From contig RPFO01000065.1 of the NCBI GenBank assembly GCA_009746045.1, forward strand, positions 1,166,424 through 1,230,423: a stretch of 64,000 bases of DNA. The letters run 5' to 3'. The stretch is from Mesostigma viride (Eukaryota > Streptophyta > Mesostigmatophyceae > Mesostigmatales > Mesostigmataceae). Both the position numbers and the translations under genes were made by a program. This document shows positions 1-11,643 of the stretch, piece by piece. Numbering within the stretch: position 1 is the first letter of the stretch; every line of letters starts with the position of its first letter. The notes below the pieces were generated by a model that was not told where the DNA came from, did no database searches, and saw only the letters and a program-made list of their open reading frames with translations.

Positions 1-187
1 GGGCTTTGTGCTATTCCATGAACCGTGTAGGCCCTTGGCGTGTACTCTCTTGCTGCAACCGTGCCCACAGCTGCTTGTCAATACACGCGGCAGGCACAAC
101 GACTTTTGCCGCGACTCAGGTGAAACATTTAACTCCCCCACACCTTGCATTTTTCACTCTTTCTTTTCCCTATCCATCCTACCCCCC

Positions 188-686
188 AGCACACACACAC
201 GCCCACATACATACACATGCACATAAATGTTCACACACATGCACACACGCACGCATACACACATGCACACATACACACATGCACACACGCACACATGCAC
301 ACACGCACACACGCACACACGCATACACACATGCACACATACACACATGCACACACGCACACATGCACACATACACACATGCACACATGCACACACGCAC
401 ACACGCACACGCGCACACACGCACACACGCACACACGCACACACGCACACGCGCACACACGCACACACGCACACACGCACACACGCACACACGCACACAC
501 GCACACACGCACACACGCACACACGCACACACGCACACACGCACACACGCACACACGCACACACGCACACACGCACACACGCACACACGCACACACGCAC
601 ACACGCACACACGCACACACGCACACACGCACACACGCACATGCACGCACACACGCACGCATACACACATGCACACATACACACAT
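188..686. repeat. ACACACGC/ACACATGC octanucleotide microsatellite, left block
   Basis: Nearly pure 8-bp repeat (ACACACGC, with ACACATGC and ATACACAC variants at the edges). It reads open in all frames as His/Thr/Arg or Cys/Val repeats only because of its composition, so no protein is called. It ends exactly at the first base of the outer LTR element, and its motif resumes after that element (29159-29172), so the element landed in this microsatellite. Bases 1-187 upstream show no recognisable gene. Confidence 0.95.
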
Positions 687-1356
687 TGTTACGTCCCGGC
701 CCTTTTGGACGGACGTAACAATGGAATAAATTATGTAGTTTGACTTGTTGTCATAGTCCGTAGGACTTTGAGGCTCATTTCGGGACTTAATTTGGGAATT
801 GTCCCTTGGTCAGGACTTTTGTATGGAACTATGACAGTTTGGGCGATTCGGACCAGTTATTTTGGGCCTAGGTTGTTGTATGCGTGTATCTTCTAGGGGC
901 CGGTGCAGTCGCGCCGCGCTGCGTATACTTTATAGCTAGTTGAGATATTGTACTCATGCGTGGATTCTGTAGGCGAGGGTCGATGTCGACCCAAGGATCT
1001 TGTGTGGACTGCATGCTTTGGAAGGTCGGCGCCATGTCGGCGCCCCTTGCCAGCGTAGTGGCAGACCTAGGTGAAATTGGTCCGAGGACGAGAGTCTCGT
1101 CCTCTTGGTTTGATGAATGATAAGTGCGAATACGCCTACACATTGAGCCCGGGGCAATTATCCATTTGTAATTGGTCTTGCTAGCCAATATAAGTGTGTA
1201 CAATTAGCTTGGCATCAAGCCGTGATGCCAGATATCTCACGACTCACGTCGTGAAGCGCAATCTACATTAGGCCACCTTGAATTACTCCTAATTCCGGCA
1301 AAGAGGATCTTTCGCTACGTAGCTCAGGCTAGGTGTGTCTGGGCTGGGACGTAACA
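687..1356 (+). repeat. 5' LTR of element O
   Basis: 670 bp, with 7-bp inverted termini TGTTACG/CGTAACA. By eye it differs from the 3' LTR by about eight substitutions and one 2-bp indel (TA at the GCGTATACTTT site). It is therefore older than the elements nested inside O, whose LTR pairs look identical. Confidence 0.92.
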
Positions 1357-1376
1357 CTGGTTATCGGAGGATTTCA
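1357..1376 (+). promoter_or_regulatory. Putative primer-binding site of O
   Basis: Directly after the LTR (one-base gap) is TGGTTATCGGAG. It resembles the TGGTATCAGAG-type site that many copia elements use to pair with initiator tRNA-Met, but it is not identical. The tRNA identity is an inference. Confidence 0.5.
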
Positions 1377-1469
1377 ATGTGCTGGAAAGGTTAGCTAACT
1401 CTCGCGGAGAGGGTTAGTGAGGCCAATTAGGATACCAAGGCGGAGCTTGGCGTAGGTAGAGGTTCCGGA

Positions 1470-1700
1470 ATTCAACGATTGCTGACAGGTCGGCGGCCAG
1501 CCCGTAAAGGGATTCAACGACGACCTAGGCAGCAAGCGGCCAGTCTGGGATACTCGGCGGGGCTAGCAATAGTCCTGTGGTGAGGTGCTGTCAACGATAG
1601 CGTTCAGCTCTCCTGTTTTCAACGATACCCAGTGGCGGCCAGGGCTTGCCTTCAACGACACCGGGTGGCGGCCAGCTCAGGAGGGATTAACGTCATCGAC
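1470..1700 (+). repeat. TTCAACGA-type leader repeats of O
   Basis: The untranslated leader between LTR and first ORF contains five spaced copies of (T)TCAACGAY, at about 1474, 1511, 1590, 1618 and 1651. Several are followed by GGCGGCCAG. The spacing is irregular. A packaging, dimerisation or expression role is possible but not shown. The remainder of 1377-2117 shows nothing recognisable. Confidence 0.6.
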
Positions 1701-2117
1701 GATGGTACGTCCCCTAGTTAGAATTCTTTCTTCACAAGCTATGCCTGCTGAAGGCTAGCTGGCGAGCTCGCTTTCTCTCCGGGACCGCACGCGTAGGGGG
1801 TTCTTGTTATACGTTGTACCCTCTATAGGTTGTAAATGTCGTTGGTGCCTATGGACGTCGCGGAGACGGACATCGTTGTTTGACCTTCTTGAGGGGTCGT
1901 GGGGGTGGATACCGTCTGGCTGTTGCCGACTGTGTGTTGACGGTGTTTACCTCCGTGTGCTTATTGTATAGCCCTTGCCGCGGAAAGCTTGGGCGTGTGC
2001 TGTGTTAGACTCTGTGCTCCTCCCTCGTTTGTTTGGTAAAGGTCACCGCATTTAGAGGTAGCCTGGGATTCCCCCTTTCTCTCCTGCTTGCAAGCCTCTG
2101 CCAGCCTATGATGTAAC

Positions 2118-2459
2118 ATGCCCAGACGCAACAGAATAAATAAGGGTGGTCAATCTGGATTTCCTTACTATGCCGTGGCCCATGATGGGGGCGAGGGTAG
2201 ACCAGCCATATTTTATAGTTGGAAGGCATGTGAAGAACACATCAAGGATAAGATAATGTCCAGAGACTCTAGTGCTAAGTGGAAGGGGTTTGATAACATC
2301 ACAGATGCAGATAGGTTTGTTAGGGAACACATGCCATTGCCTGAGGGGATGCACACCACTCGTGAATGCTCTAAGCCACCCACGCTCAGCAGTCAGGGGG
2401 AGGGGACAGCAGTTACAGTTACCTTCTCTCAGCTGACCATTGGCCCTAGCAGACAGTAG
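2118..2459 (+). CDS. Small protein with RNase H1-type RNA:DNA hybrid-binding domain (viroplasmin/Cauli_VI fold)
   Basis: 113 aa. Residues about 15-75 match the hybrid-binding domain found at the N terminus of eukaryotic RNase H1 and in the caulimovirus inclusion protein. A FPYYAVA strand is followed by a short charged turn, then IFYSWKACEEHI, then a KWKGF motif, then a helix with AD.FV. The usual family pattern is YAV..G..pGIY..W.e......G...kGF.t..eA..F. There is no RNase H catalytic domain, so any role would be in binding RNA:DNA hybrid or double-stranded RNA. It starts at the first ATG after the leader and is followed about 130 bp later by the polyQ ORF. It lies in the usual position for an extra 5' ORF of an LTR element. 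The domain call is by motif; the function in the element is inference. Confidence 0.72.
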   Translation: MPRRNRINKGGQSGFPYYAVAHDGGEGRPAIFYSWKACEEHIKDKIMSRDSSAKWKGFDNITDADRFVREHMPLPEGMHTTRECSKPPTLSSQGEGTAVTVTFSQLTIGPSRQ

Positions 2460-2591
2460 AGGAGACTATTACTAGGGAGTAGTACTAGGTTCTATATTTA
2501 TAGATCTATCGCACGTGGTTGCTCTCTCTCTTTCTCTCTCTTTCTTCCTGGGGAGGTGTTGCCTGCAGTGTAAGGTACCGGTACGAGCACC

Positions 2592-3356
<765 letters not shown>

Positions 3357-3481
3357 GGATGGTGAGATTCCAAGGGCAGATGGCGAGTTCGACGATCTGG
3401 AAGGGACTGGCGAGGTTGACGAGGACCCAGTGACTCAGGGCCCGCCCGTTGGTACTCATAGACCACGGGTCAGGCTAGGAG

Positions 3482-3550
3482 ATGACAGAAGCAGTGTCAC
3501 TGCCCGAGGCGAGGAGACTCATACGCCCGTCCAGCGTCCGGTACCCCAAC
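3482..3550 (+). pseudogene. 5' piece of O gag, cut by insertion
   Basis: ATG at 3482, four bases after an in-frame TAG, opens 23 codons that run into the CCAAC target site at 3546-3550. The frame resumes at 11644. If 3551-11643 (element plus one target duplication) is ignored, the frame is continuous from 3482 to the stop at 12513, about 312 codons. This shows that the insertion is secondary and gives the likely original gag start. Confidence 0.65.
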
Positions 3551-4214
3551 ATTTAGCGACGCCGGCCAGGCAGCTGCCGTGAGCTCCTGGTCCTTGTCGC
3601 GACTGTTAGGACCTAGGTCGCGTAGCTTGCAACCTTTGCTCCTCGCCCCAGGTAACGCTCTCGCTGGCTTGCTCACTCCAAGTGACAACCACGGTGCGTC
3701 GGCAAAGAACTCCTTGACCTGCCTTAGGCCATAGCTTTATGTAACCTCATTTCCATCGTGCCCTAAGGCATCGCCCATCGGCTTCGCACAGTGCACCGCT
3801 ACCTTGCCAGAGCTCTGCTTACCGCTACCTTGCATCCTTGCTGCAGGCAGCGTTAAGGATCTCTGACATTCCGCGACTAGGTATCACCAGTTCCTGTCAC
3901 AGCTCTGCACGGATGCGCATCCTTGCAGAGCCCGCGACTGGCCTACTGGTCTCTACTTAGTCGCCGGACCGTTGCGCCCTCAGCCTCCATGGACCTGAGT
4001 CACGTGCTGGTCCAGGCTAAGCCTGTGCAGGCCCTGCCTGCCACGTGTCCTGTCCACTGCGGCCTCGGTGTGCACTGCCGCCGCCGCCGGTCGGCAGGAC
4101 TTCGGGACCTGATAACTCTCACGTCCCTTGTCTGTTTCAGGCAGTCAGCACGGCGTTAGAAAGGTCTCCTCATCCTGCATCCAACTAGCACATTGGTGCC
4201 CCAATATGCTAACT
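3551..4214 (-). repeat. 3' LTR (minus orientation) of element M
   Basis: 664 bp. Termini on the minus strand are AGTTAGC at 4214 and GCTAAAT at 3551, an inverted repeat with one mismatch. It contains a GTGAGC...TTTCAG pair that imitates an intron on the plus strand (see the rejected list). Confidence 0.82.
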
Positions 4215-4486
4215 CCAACCCTTTCTTGTTTTGGAGGCTGGACCAGCCTGAGATTCCAATCAGCCATGCTCACTTATGCCACAGACTCCTGACCTCTCCC
4301 AGAGGCCAGGGCTGCCCTTCTTTTGGAACTTGAGGTTTTACCCAAAGATTAGTCTAGAGCCAACAATGGTTCCAAGGCCCAGCCCTGACCCAGATGTCAG
4401 CCCCCAACCCTTTCTTTTGGGAACCTGGTTGAGGAGAAAAGTGAGGTCTCTACATCCAGGCAGCTGAAGTTGGACAGAGGAAGTTA
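4215..4486 (-). other. Polypurine tract and short internal end of M
   Basis: On the minus strand, 4240-4215 reads a purine-rich tract ending GAAAGGGTTGG immediately before the LTR start. The PPT of element C is AAAGAAAGAAAGGGCTGG. The remaining 240 bp show no gene. A second weaker copy of CCAACCCTTTCTT sits at 4390-4402. Confidence 0.65.
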
Positions 4487-4640
4487 TGATACGTATTATT
4501 GTGAGTTCCTGGTCCTTGTCGCGACTGTTAGGACCTAGGTCGCGTAGCTTGCAACCTTTGCTCCTCGCACAAGGACCAGGAGCTCACGGCAGCTGCCTGG
4601 CCGGCGTCGCTAAATCGTATTATTGTTCCGGGTTTTTGAG
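4487..4640. repeat. Fold-back patch made of scrambled LTR ends
   Basis: 4491-4569 reads as the start of the M internal sequence (CGTATTATTGTGAG) fused to LTR sequence in the orientation of the flanking repeats. 4572-4617 then reads the LTR end in the opposite orientation (to GCTAAAT), followed by CGTATTATTGTTCC, the start of the plus-strand B interior. GTGAGTTCCTGGTCCTTG at 4500-4517 and CAAGGACCAGGAGCTCAC at 4572-4589 can pair as a long hairpin with one G-T mismatch. This marks the junction between M and B. Confidence 0.7.
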
Positions 4641-5499
4641 AAGAGCTCCGGGAGCAGTGGTTTCTGCTCTGCGACAGGCACGAGAAGCAATGACGCCAGG
4701 CGAGCTAGGCTGCAGGCGGTTATTTTCCTCGGTGCTCGGCAGGGCGGAGACAGTGTTATAATATGATGTCGAGACGGCCTGATTGACGGGTTTGGTGGTC
4801 TTGCTACGTGCTCGGGACTTTCTTGGGCGAAGTTGCTGTGATGTTGCTAGGTGGCGCCAGGTGTTTGCTCGCGTCGTGGCTAGTTAAAGCTATGGCGAAG
4901 GGGCTTTGGTGACGCTAGCGGTAGTGAAAGCGGCAAGCGAGACAACCCGTGCGTTTCGGCAGCCAGATCTGTCCAGTCGGCGAGGAATTGAGCTTTGCCT
5001 GGACTGGTGTGGGTTTGAGGATTTATAGTCTGTGCCCTCGTTGCTTGGCAGCATTTCCGGATGAGCGTTTTGGTCGGCATATTCGTCAGAGCCAGGAGCA
5101 GCCTGTCGTTTTCCCTGCCACGCTTGAGGTGGTAGAGGTCTGCAAGGGCTGGACGTCAAGGACGTGTATTGCGGATTGTAGAACGACTGAGACCGGAAAG
5201 AGCAACTGCAGCTGTCAGAGTGGCAGCAAGCGACTGGTAGCGGCATCGTCACGGCAGTGGTCTACAAAGAGAGCGGTGGACATTGTGGCGAAGCTTGAGA
5301 CCTGTGCGGGGAAATCATGCAGGGTGCGTGGTTTGGTATGAGCTCCTTCTGAGGCTTTGTCAACTGTCGAGCGCCTGGAAGAAAGGCGACCAGTAAGCCG
5401 GTGTTGGGGCTAGTTCCTCTGCTTGCAGGATCAGTTCGGCCTACGTCTCTTCGGTCCGGGCGTTGCTTTCATTGCTGCCACCTTGTATCTGTGTCCATA
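4618..5499 (+). other. Leader of copia-like element B, no recognised gene
   Basis: GC-rich sequence between the truncated B 5' LTR end and the gag start. One open frame (4949-5341, 130 codons) shows no similarity to the ORF1 that occupies this place in element C, and is not called as a gene. Confidence 0.5.
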
Positions 5500-6720
5500 A
5501 TGCTTAAGGGCAAGAACGGGGTCGGCGGCGGGAGCAAGGCGGTTGCGACGGAGGGTGAGAGGCGGAAAGCGTCAGTGCCAGCAGTCGGCCAGCCAGAAGG
5601 GGAGACGATTCCCACGATGGAGGGCGTGGCGGGGCAAAAGACGCGGTACCGGAAGCGAAAGGAGGAAGCACGGGGGAAGGAGCGCGCAGAAGGGCCATCG
5701 GACAGCTTTGAGCTGGCTGGAGGAGGCCAAGGGGAGGGGATGCAGGCCAACGGTGGTAAGACGGCCCGTGTGGCCGAGGCAGTCGTTCCTCCTCATGTTT
5801 CTGTAGACGCTTGGGCTGGGGGTGCTGGGGCTTCTGCTGTGGGTAGTGATGCTCGCGCGTTGCCAGGAACTAGACCCCACATAAGTGCTGTAGCCGTGAT
5901 GAACGGCCAGAAGCCTCTGAAGCCACCCGTGAGTCAGGAGGAGTTAGACAAGTGGTTAGAGGATATGGAGCTAGTCACCTACTCCGTAGATCCCACTGTC
6001 AATCTCGTCCAGGTGTTCCATGCTTCCTCAGTGAATAGGGATTCTTCTGAGCGTGTGAGGGACAAAGCCTGGTCTGCAGTGAAGGATAAGCTCTCTTGGG
6101 AGCAGTTTCTCCTGGGCCTGCGTCAGGAGTTTTCTGACAAAGTCCTCAACCTCACTAATCACTACAAGCTGGCCTATGATGCGTTTGAGATCAGGGGCTC
6201 AGTGTGGATGGTCGCAATGCAGCTAGGCTGTTTGCAGATCAGACAGATGGGTCGCTGGCTGCCTTAGAGAGGGTAGTCTTGAGCATTCGCCCATCTGCCC
6301 CTGCTTGTAAACCCATTCAGACCTCAGGTGCTTCAGCCTCCGCTAGCCAGGTGCAGGGGGATGCCCCAGGGCAGGCAGCCCAGGGAGGTCCTCGTCCTAG
6401 CAGGCGTCAGAGGGCTGGGAGGCGCAGGGGGGGTGGGAACCAAGGTGGCAAGGGCCAGCAGCAAGGGGCTCAGAACAAGGGTCAGAAGCAGGCTGGTGGT
6501 CACCAAGGGGGAGCAGGGGGGAGGTAGCCAAGGGCAAGGCAAGAGCCAGGGCCAAGGCAACCAGAATAAGCCAGGCAACCAGAACCAGGGGGGTCAGAGG
6601 AAGGCCCAGGCTGGGAAGGAGGATAAGTGCTTTGGCTGTGGTAAGACAGGTCACTGGCGCCGTGATTGCCCTGATCTGGCCAATGCTGCAGGAGCAGGTG
6701 GTCAGTCCAGGAAGCCGTGA
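5500..6720 (+). pseudogene. Gag of copia-like element B, frameshifted
   Basis: Starts at ATG 5500. The capsid-like part reads to 6267 and contains a SQEELDKWLEDMELVTY segment and a helical W.QFLLGLR..F region. The frame then moves to a basic Gly/Gln/Arg-rich stretch (6204-6527) and moves again at a G run (6509-6525) to the nucleocapsid, with zinc knuckle CFGCGKTGHWRRDC near 6630-6671. It ends at TGA 6718-6720. Pol continues in the same frame directly after this stop. The shifts sit in or near homopolymer runs and most likely represent decay. Confidence 0.8.
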
Positions 6721-9700
6721 CTTAGTGCAGTGCCCCATGTAAATAGTCAGCCACCCCAGGTGGGGCAGGTGGCACTTGTAAATATGGATGATAGGGGTGC
6801 ACCTCCTGTTCAGCAGCAGGGGGTTGGGAATACTGATGGGCTTGTTCTTCCACATGATTGCAATGTCGCTGCTGCAGCAGTGCAATTCCCTGGGCCTGTG
6901 GCAGGTACAGGGTCTTCAGTGAGTGTTGGCTCTGGGAGTCAAGCAGCTCAGCTGGAAAGTCCTGCTGGCGCCGAGGGAACCACTGTTGGCTCTGGGAGTC
7001 AAGCTGTGGAGGTCCCTGGTTCCAAGGAGCAGGAGGTGGGTCGTGCGGTCCCGCGCACACAGCCAGGTCCTAGTTCCTCCTTATGCAGTGAGACTGCTAG
7101 GGGGTTGAGCTATGCAGCCGCTGGGCATACTCTACACCATGTATTTGGGCACTCTAAACAGGCAGAAATGTTTGCTTGGAAGCTAGGTAAGCAGCCTCTG
7201 TTGGAGGCCTGCACTGCAGCTGCTGAGAACTGTGTCTGTCAGGAGAATCAGATTCACCCACCACGGTCCCACGCTAGAGAGCCTGCTAGAGAGCGGGGAG
7301 ATATCCAAGTAGATATACAGCACATTCGTGGTTTGTATCTGTTGGTGGGGGTGGATAGGTTCAGCCGGTATAGGCTGTTGACCATCCTGCCTGGCATGGA
7401 TGAGCATCACTTGTTGTTGGGTCTCCAGTCTTTGTTGCCATGCTTTGGGGTGTACACCTTGGTGCAAGCTGACTTGCAGTTTGACTGCTTGAGAAAGCAT
7501 GCTGATCAGCTTCCGTGTAAGCTGGTAGTGGTCCCTAGAGAGAGTCATGGGCAGCAGGGGCTGTAGAGAGATCTATCCGTGAGGTAAAGACAGTGGTGCT
7601 AGCAGCAAAGACTGTGCCAGTGGTAGCATCTGCTTTGGAAAAGGCAGCCTGGTGCAAGGGGATTGAGGAACAGCTTAACCACAGGGTAAACTATTACTAT
7701 GATGGTGTGGCAGTCTCTCCCTTAGCAGCGCAGTTTGGGTTGTTGTCCCCAGAGGTAGTGGGTGCCTGCCTGAGAAAGGCAGATAGAGTGTTTGCTCGGC
7801 TGAGGCGCAAGGACAAGGGCTGGAAAATGCTGAGGCCCCTTGTGGGAATGGGGGTCAGGATGTGGAAGGAGCCATCAATACCAGGCAAGCGTGGCAAGTG
7901 GCAGGATGGGCTGGTAACCCAGTTGGATGAGGCCAACCATTCTTGTCTGGTAGCCTTGGACAAGGATCCTAGGCGCGTGTACAGGTTGTCCTGGGCTCAC
8001 ATCCGAGAGAAGAGGCCAAGTGCAATCTGGCCTGTAGACGGCCCTGAGCCTCCCTTGGAGGTTGAGGCTCAGGAGGAGAGCCAGGCAGTAGATGCTAACC
8101 CTCCATGCTTGGATGATGGTCTGTCCTGGATGGACGAGGGTGAGCTGGAATCTGCTGCAGCAACTGTCACAAGGCCAGTGGGGGCCAGGGCTGGACCAAA
8201 GCCCAAGGGGCTCCTCATGGCGGACGTCATCCGGGCACTGATGAGCGGCAAGCGTGATCCCAAGGTATCTAAGCTCACGGGGTGGGGGTCATGCTGGGCA
8301 GCAACATTAGAGGTGGATACCAACTCGCAGGTGTCCATTCTGAGGGCTGAGGATGCTGCAGGGTTGCGGATGTCTGTAGCCGGTTGCCCAGCCGTGTCTG
8401 ATTTCTCGGGAATGTGTCCATGAAAGTTCTGGGGGAGGTGAGTGTGCCTATTCTGGGGGTGCCCACTGTGTTCTGTGTGGTAGAGGGCTATGAGGGTCCA
8501 GCCATACTGGGGCAGAATTTCTTATGCCAGCCGGGGGTGACGATAACCTCTGAGGAATTGGCACTAGAAGGGCAGGGTAGTTTACCCCTCCAGAGATATC
8601 GCTACTCCCAGGGACTTAGTGTGGCTGTAAGGGCTGTGAAGGGTGTTGCAGTGGAGGGGCCTGATTCTAAGGAGCCCATTGCTCAGGACCTGCTGATCAT
8701 CCCAACTACGTTTGACCCACGCCAGTTGGGGGTGCAGAGGTACCAGATCCCTGGAACGAGTCCTGTACCTTGGCACAAGCTAGTGGAGATGATGCAAAGC
8801 CCCAAGATGGCTAAGGCATGGACTCTTGGCTTCATTGCTTCTGGGCATGAGTGGATGATTGCCAACTGTGCAGAGCCTGTAGATGTCCTCCCAGAGGATC
8901 ACCAGCTGCTCAGATTGATGTTTGTCCTCAAGCTCAAACAGGTAGATGGTGTCGAGGTGCCACATGTCAGACCAGTTGTAACCGAGTACCATGGCACTGG
9001 ACAGTTAGCAGATGAGGAGCTCTATACACCAGGGATGCTGCATGACACGTGGAGAATGTTGTTGTGTGTTTTCTTATCCTTCCTGGTCAAAGGCATTGCC
9101 TATGGCTCTGCTTTGATAGATTTCAAGAGGGCTTTTCTCAAGGGTGACCAGGAAGAGGCTAGGGAGACATGGCGAACGATACCACCTTTCTTTGTCAGTG
9201 TGCCTGCTGTGTGGAGGGCAGAAATCAAGGCAAGGTACCTAAGGATTCTCAAGGGTGTTGAGGGTCTTAGGTCCAGTCCCATCATCTGGAGGAAGAGCCT
9301 AGAGAAGTTTCTCAAAACTGTCTGTGGCTTGACTGTTTCCCCAGTTGATCCTTGCTTGTTCCAGGCTAGCGATGGTGGCCTGCCTGTATTTGCCTCCCTA
9401 CATGGTGATGATATGCATCTCATGGGTCCTCCCTCCTGGATTGAGAAGACTTTGTCCAGGATCCAGAAACGGTTTGAGCTGGGTAAGATCCAGCACATGG
9501 TCGAGGATGAGCCCATGGTGTTTTGTGGGATGCAGGCGACACTGATTAAACAACAGGGTTCTTGGGTCATCAGGCTGGAGGGTGGTAACAATTATCCTCA
9601 GCAGATCCTTGATGCCCTGCGGGAGCCCATTACCCAGCCAAGGTGTGCTTCCATACGCGGTATGTTGGCATGGTTGGCTAGCATTTGTGCGCCTGACCTG

Positions 9701-10307
9701 CTGGTCTTGAGTCGGTTGACAGATTCCCAGCTGGTCGAGGTGGGTGCTGAGAGTGTGATGCAATCTGTGAGGATGTCTCCACCTCTCATCTTGGGTCCTT
9801 TGGATTTGTACAGGCCCTTTGACATGGTTCTCTATGTGGACAGTTCTATGGATAGTAGGAAGGTCACAGAGGTCAGGGGGCGGGCAGCAGCATTAATCAC
9901 CCTGGTGCAGGAACAGTCCTCTCTGGTCTGCTGGTACAGTCGGTTGCAGAATAGGGTAACCCCCAGCAGTGACATTGCTGAGTGCAGGGCAATCTGTGAG
10001 GGGCTGCACACAGCCCTTTACTTGAGGGAGCTTTTCTACCAGCTAAGTAAGGGTAGCTTCCTGTCGGTTGCAGATGCACACACTGGTGAAAACTGGCAGC
10101 ATGGGCATGGTGCAGTTCGTGCACAGGCAGCTGGCCAGAAGCAGGGACCTTGATTATCTGTTGCTCAAGGCACTGTCCTGCTTAGCTGACATTGAACATG
10201 TGGCTGGCCTGGATAACCCTGCAGATGCTCTCACCAAGCTTGAGGAGAAGGCCGTGCAGCAGTACCCTCTGCTCCGTGGGCTCATGGGCCCCATGGTGGG
10301 GTGCTAG
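6721..10307 (+). pseudogene. Pol of copia-like element B (integrase, protease-like, RT, RNase H) with frameshifts
   Basis: Colinear with the intact pol of element C. In order: the pre-integrase LHHVFGH box (7130), an integrase core with VGVDRFSRY (7345-7372) and E in AVERSIRE (7565-7585), the integrase C-terminal KGWKMLRPL region (7815), a retropepsin-like LEVDTNSQVSIL (8310) with ILGQNFL (8508), RT with DFKRAFLKGD (9120) and LHGDDMHL (9402), and RNase H with YVDSSMDS and NPADALTKL (10219-10245). At least three frameshifts (about 7560, 8405 and 10085) inactivate it. The first is loss of one G in a G run, seen by comparison with C. An RT or polymerase product is not expected. Confidence 0.88.
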
Positions 10308-10974
10308 GGAGACCAACGCCTTGCTCTGAGGTGGGATGTGTCCCGGTGGGCTGGGTAGCCAGAAATGGCTGACAGCAGGTTCTTCAGGGTTCGTACACCC
10401 TGCTGAACAGGGGTCAGGGTGGAGTCACTCCCCTGGCTGAGAATATCGCCTGGCCCTGTCATGGGGTTGCAGAAGGGTCTTAAGGACCTTGTAACCGGCC
10501 TTGGGTCTTCATGGAATGGACCCTGAAAGGGCAGCCCAAATGTTGGCTCTTACAGGTTGCTGTACATTTGTTTATATTCTCTGTAACCAACCTGTTGCAT
10601 GCTAATAAAACCCTGGTTGTGTGACCATGTTGGACGTGGTTGCCAGGGAGCCTCATTATGGGTTATTCTCTCTATATTAATAAGTCATAATCGTGTTATC
10701 TCCATTTCATGTTTGTTTGTAATGTACAGTTCCAGGAGCTGTTCCAAACCTGGAGGATATGGGGTGGGGTTCGATTCCCCAGCTGACCACAGCCTGGCAT
10801 GTGTGAATCCTGAGTTTATCCCTCAGTGAGGACATGGGCTCCCCAGCTTGGCAAGCATTAACTGGGCTCTATCCGTGTCTGTTGAATGAAAAGGAAGGGG
10901 AATGGTTGTGAGCGGGCGCCTCTGATACGGGCGCCTGTGATAACTGGAAAGGACCAGGAACTCACAATAATACG
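10308..10974 (+). other. 3' non-coding part of B with a tRNA T-arm-like hairpin
   Basis: No gene. 10765-10781 reads TGGGG-TTCGATT-CCCCA, a perfect 5-bp stem with a 7-nt T-loop that also fits the RNA polymerase III B box (GGTTCGANNCC). It is preceded by a CCAGG...CCTGG hairpin. A purine-rich tract (10886-10903) could be the B polypurine tract. 10951-10974 is the M primer-site region read on the minus strand. Confidence 0.6.
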
Positions 10975-11638
10975 ATTTAGCGACGCCGGCCAGGCAGCTG
11001 CCGTGAGCTCCTGGTCCTTGTCGCGACTGTTAGGACCTAGGTCGCGTAGCTTGCAACCTTTGCTCCTCGCCCCAGGTAACGCTCTCGCTGGCTTGCTCAC
11101 TCCAAGTGACAACCACGGTGCGTCGGCAAAGAACTCCTTGACCTGCCTTAGGCCATAGCTTTATGTAACCTCATTTCCATCGTGCCCTAAGGCATCGCCC
11201 ATCGGCTTCGCACAGTGCACCGCTACCTTGCCAGAGCTCTGCTTACCGCTACCTTGCATCCTTGCTGCAGGCAGCGTTAAGGATCTCTGACATTCCGCGA
11301 CTAGGTATCACCAGTTCCTGTCACAGCTCTGCACGGATGCGCATCCTTGCAGAGCCCGCGACTGGCCTACTGGTCTCTACTTAGTCGCCGGACCGTTGCG
11401 CCCTCAGCCTCCATGGACCTGAGTCACGTGCTGGTCCAGGCTAAGCCTGTGCAGGCCCTGCCTGCCACGTGTCCTGTCCACTGCGGCCTCGGTGTGCACT
11501 GCCGCCGCCGCCGGTCGGCAGGACTTCGGGACCTGATAACTCTCACGTCCCTTGTCTGTTTCAGGCAGTCAGCACGGCGTTAGAAAGGTCTCCTCATCCT
11601 GCATCCAACTAGCACATTGGTGCCCCAATATGCTAACT
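10975..11638 (-). repeat. 5' LTR (minus orientation) of element M
   Basis: 664 bp and, by eye, identical to 3551-4214. It is followed by CCAAC (11639-11643), the second copy of the target duplication, and then by resumed O gag sequence. Confidence 0.82.
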
Positions 11639-11643
11639 CCAAC

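Larger units (their letters stand above)
3551..11638 (-). mobile_element. LTR element M/B: minus-strand LTRs around plus-strand copia-like interior
   Basis: Two 664-bp direct repeats (3551-4214 and 10975-11638) appear identical by eye and are flanked by CCAAC (3546-3550, 11639-11643). Orientation comes from comparison with element C. Read on the minus strand, the LTR begins AGTTAGC directly after a polypurine tract (4215-4240) and ends GCTAAAT before CGTATTATTGTGAG. This matches C, whose LTR begins AGTTAA after AAAGGGCTGG and is followed by CGAATTACAAGCGAG. The enclosed gag-pol (5500-10307) is on the plus strand. Either a plus-strand element inserted into a minus-strand one, or the interior inverted between LTR fragments. 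Confidence 0.8.

Noticed and set aside
190..740. Long open frames of His/Thr/Arg or Cys/Val repeats across the octanucleotide arrays (also 31114-32850)
   Set aside because: The 8-bp unit gives stop-free frames on both strands; no start context, no homology, no codon structure.
3582..4140. Apparent GT-AG intron (GTGAGC...CTGTTTCAG) between two gag parts of O, also at 11006-11564
   Set aside because: Both copies lie inside the 664-bp LTRs of M. The gag frame is restored by removing the whole element with its target duplication, not by splicing this segment.
10765..10790. Full tRNA gene around the T-arm hairpins of B and C
   Set aside because: Only the T-arm can be drawn; no acceptor or D-arm partner upstream.
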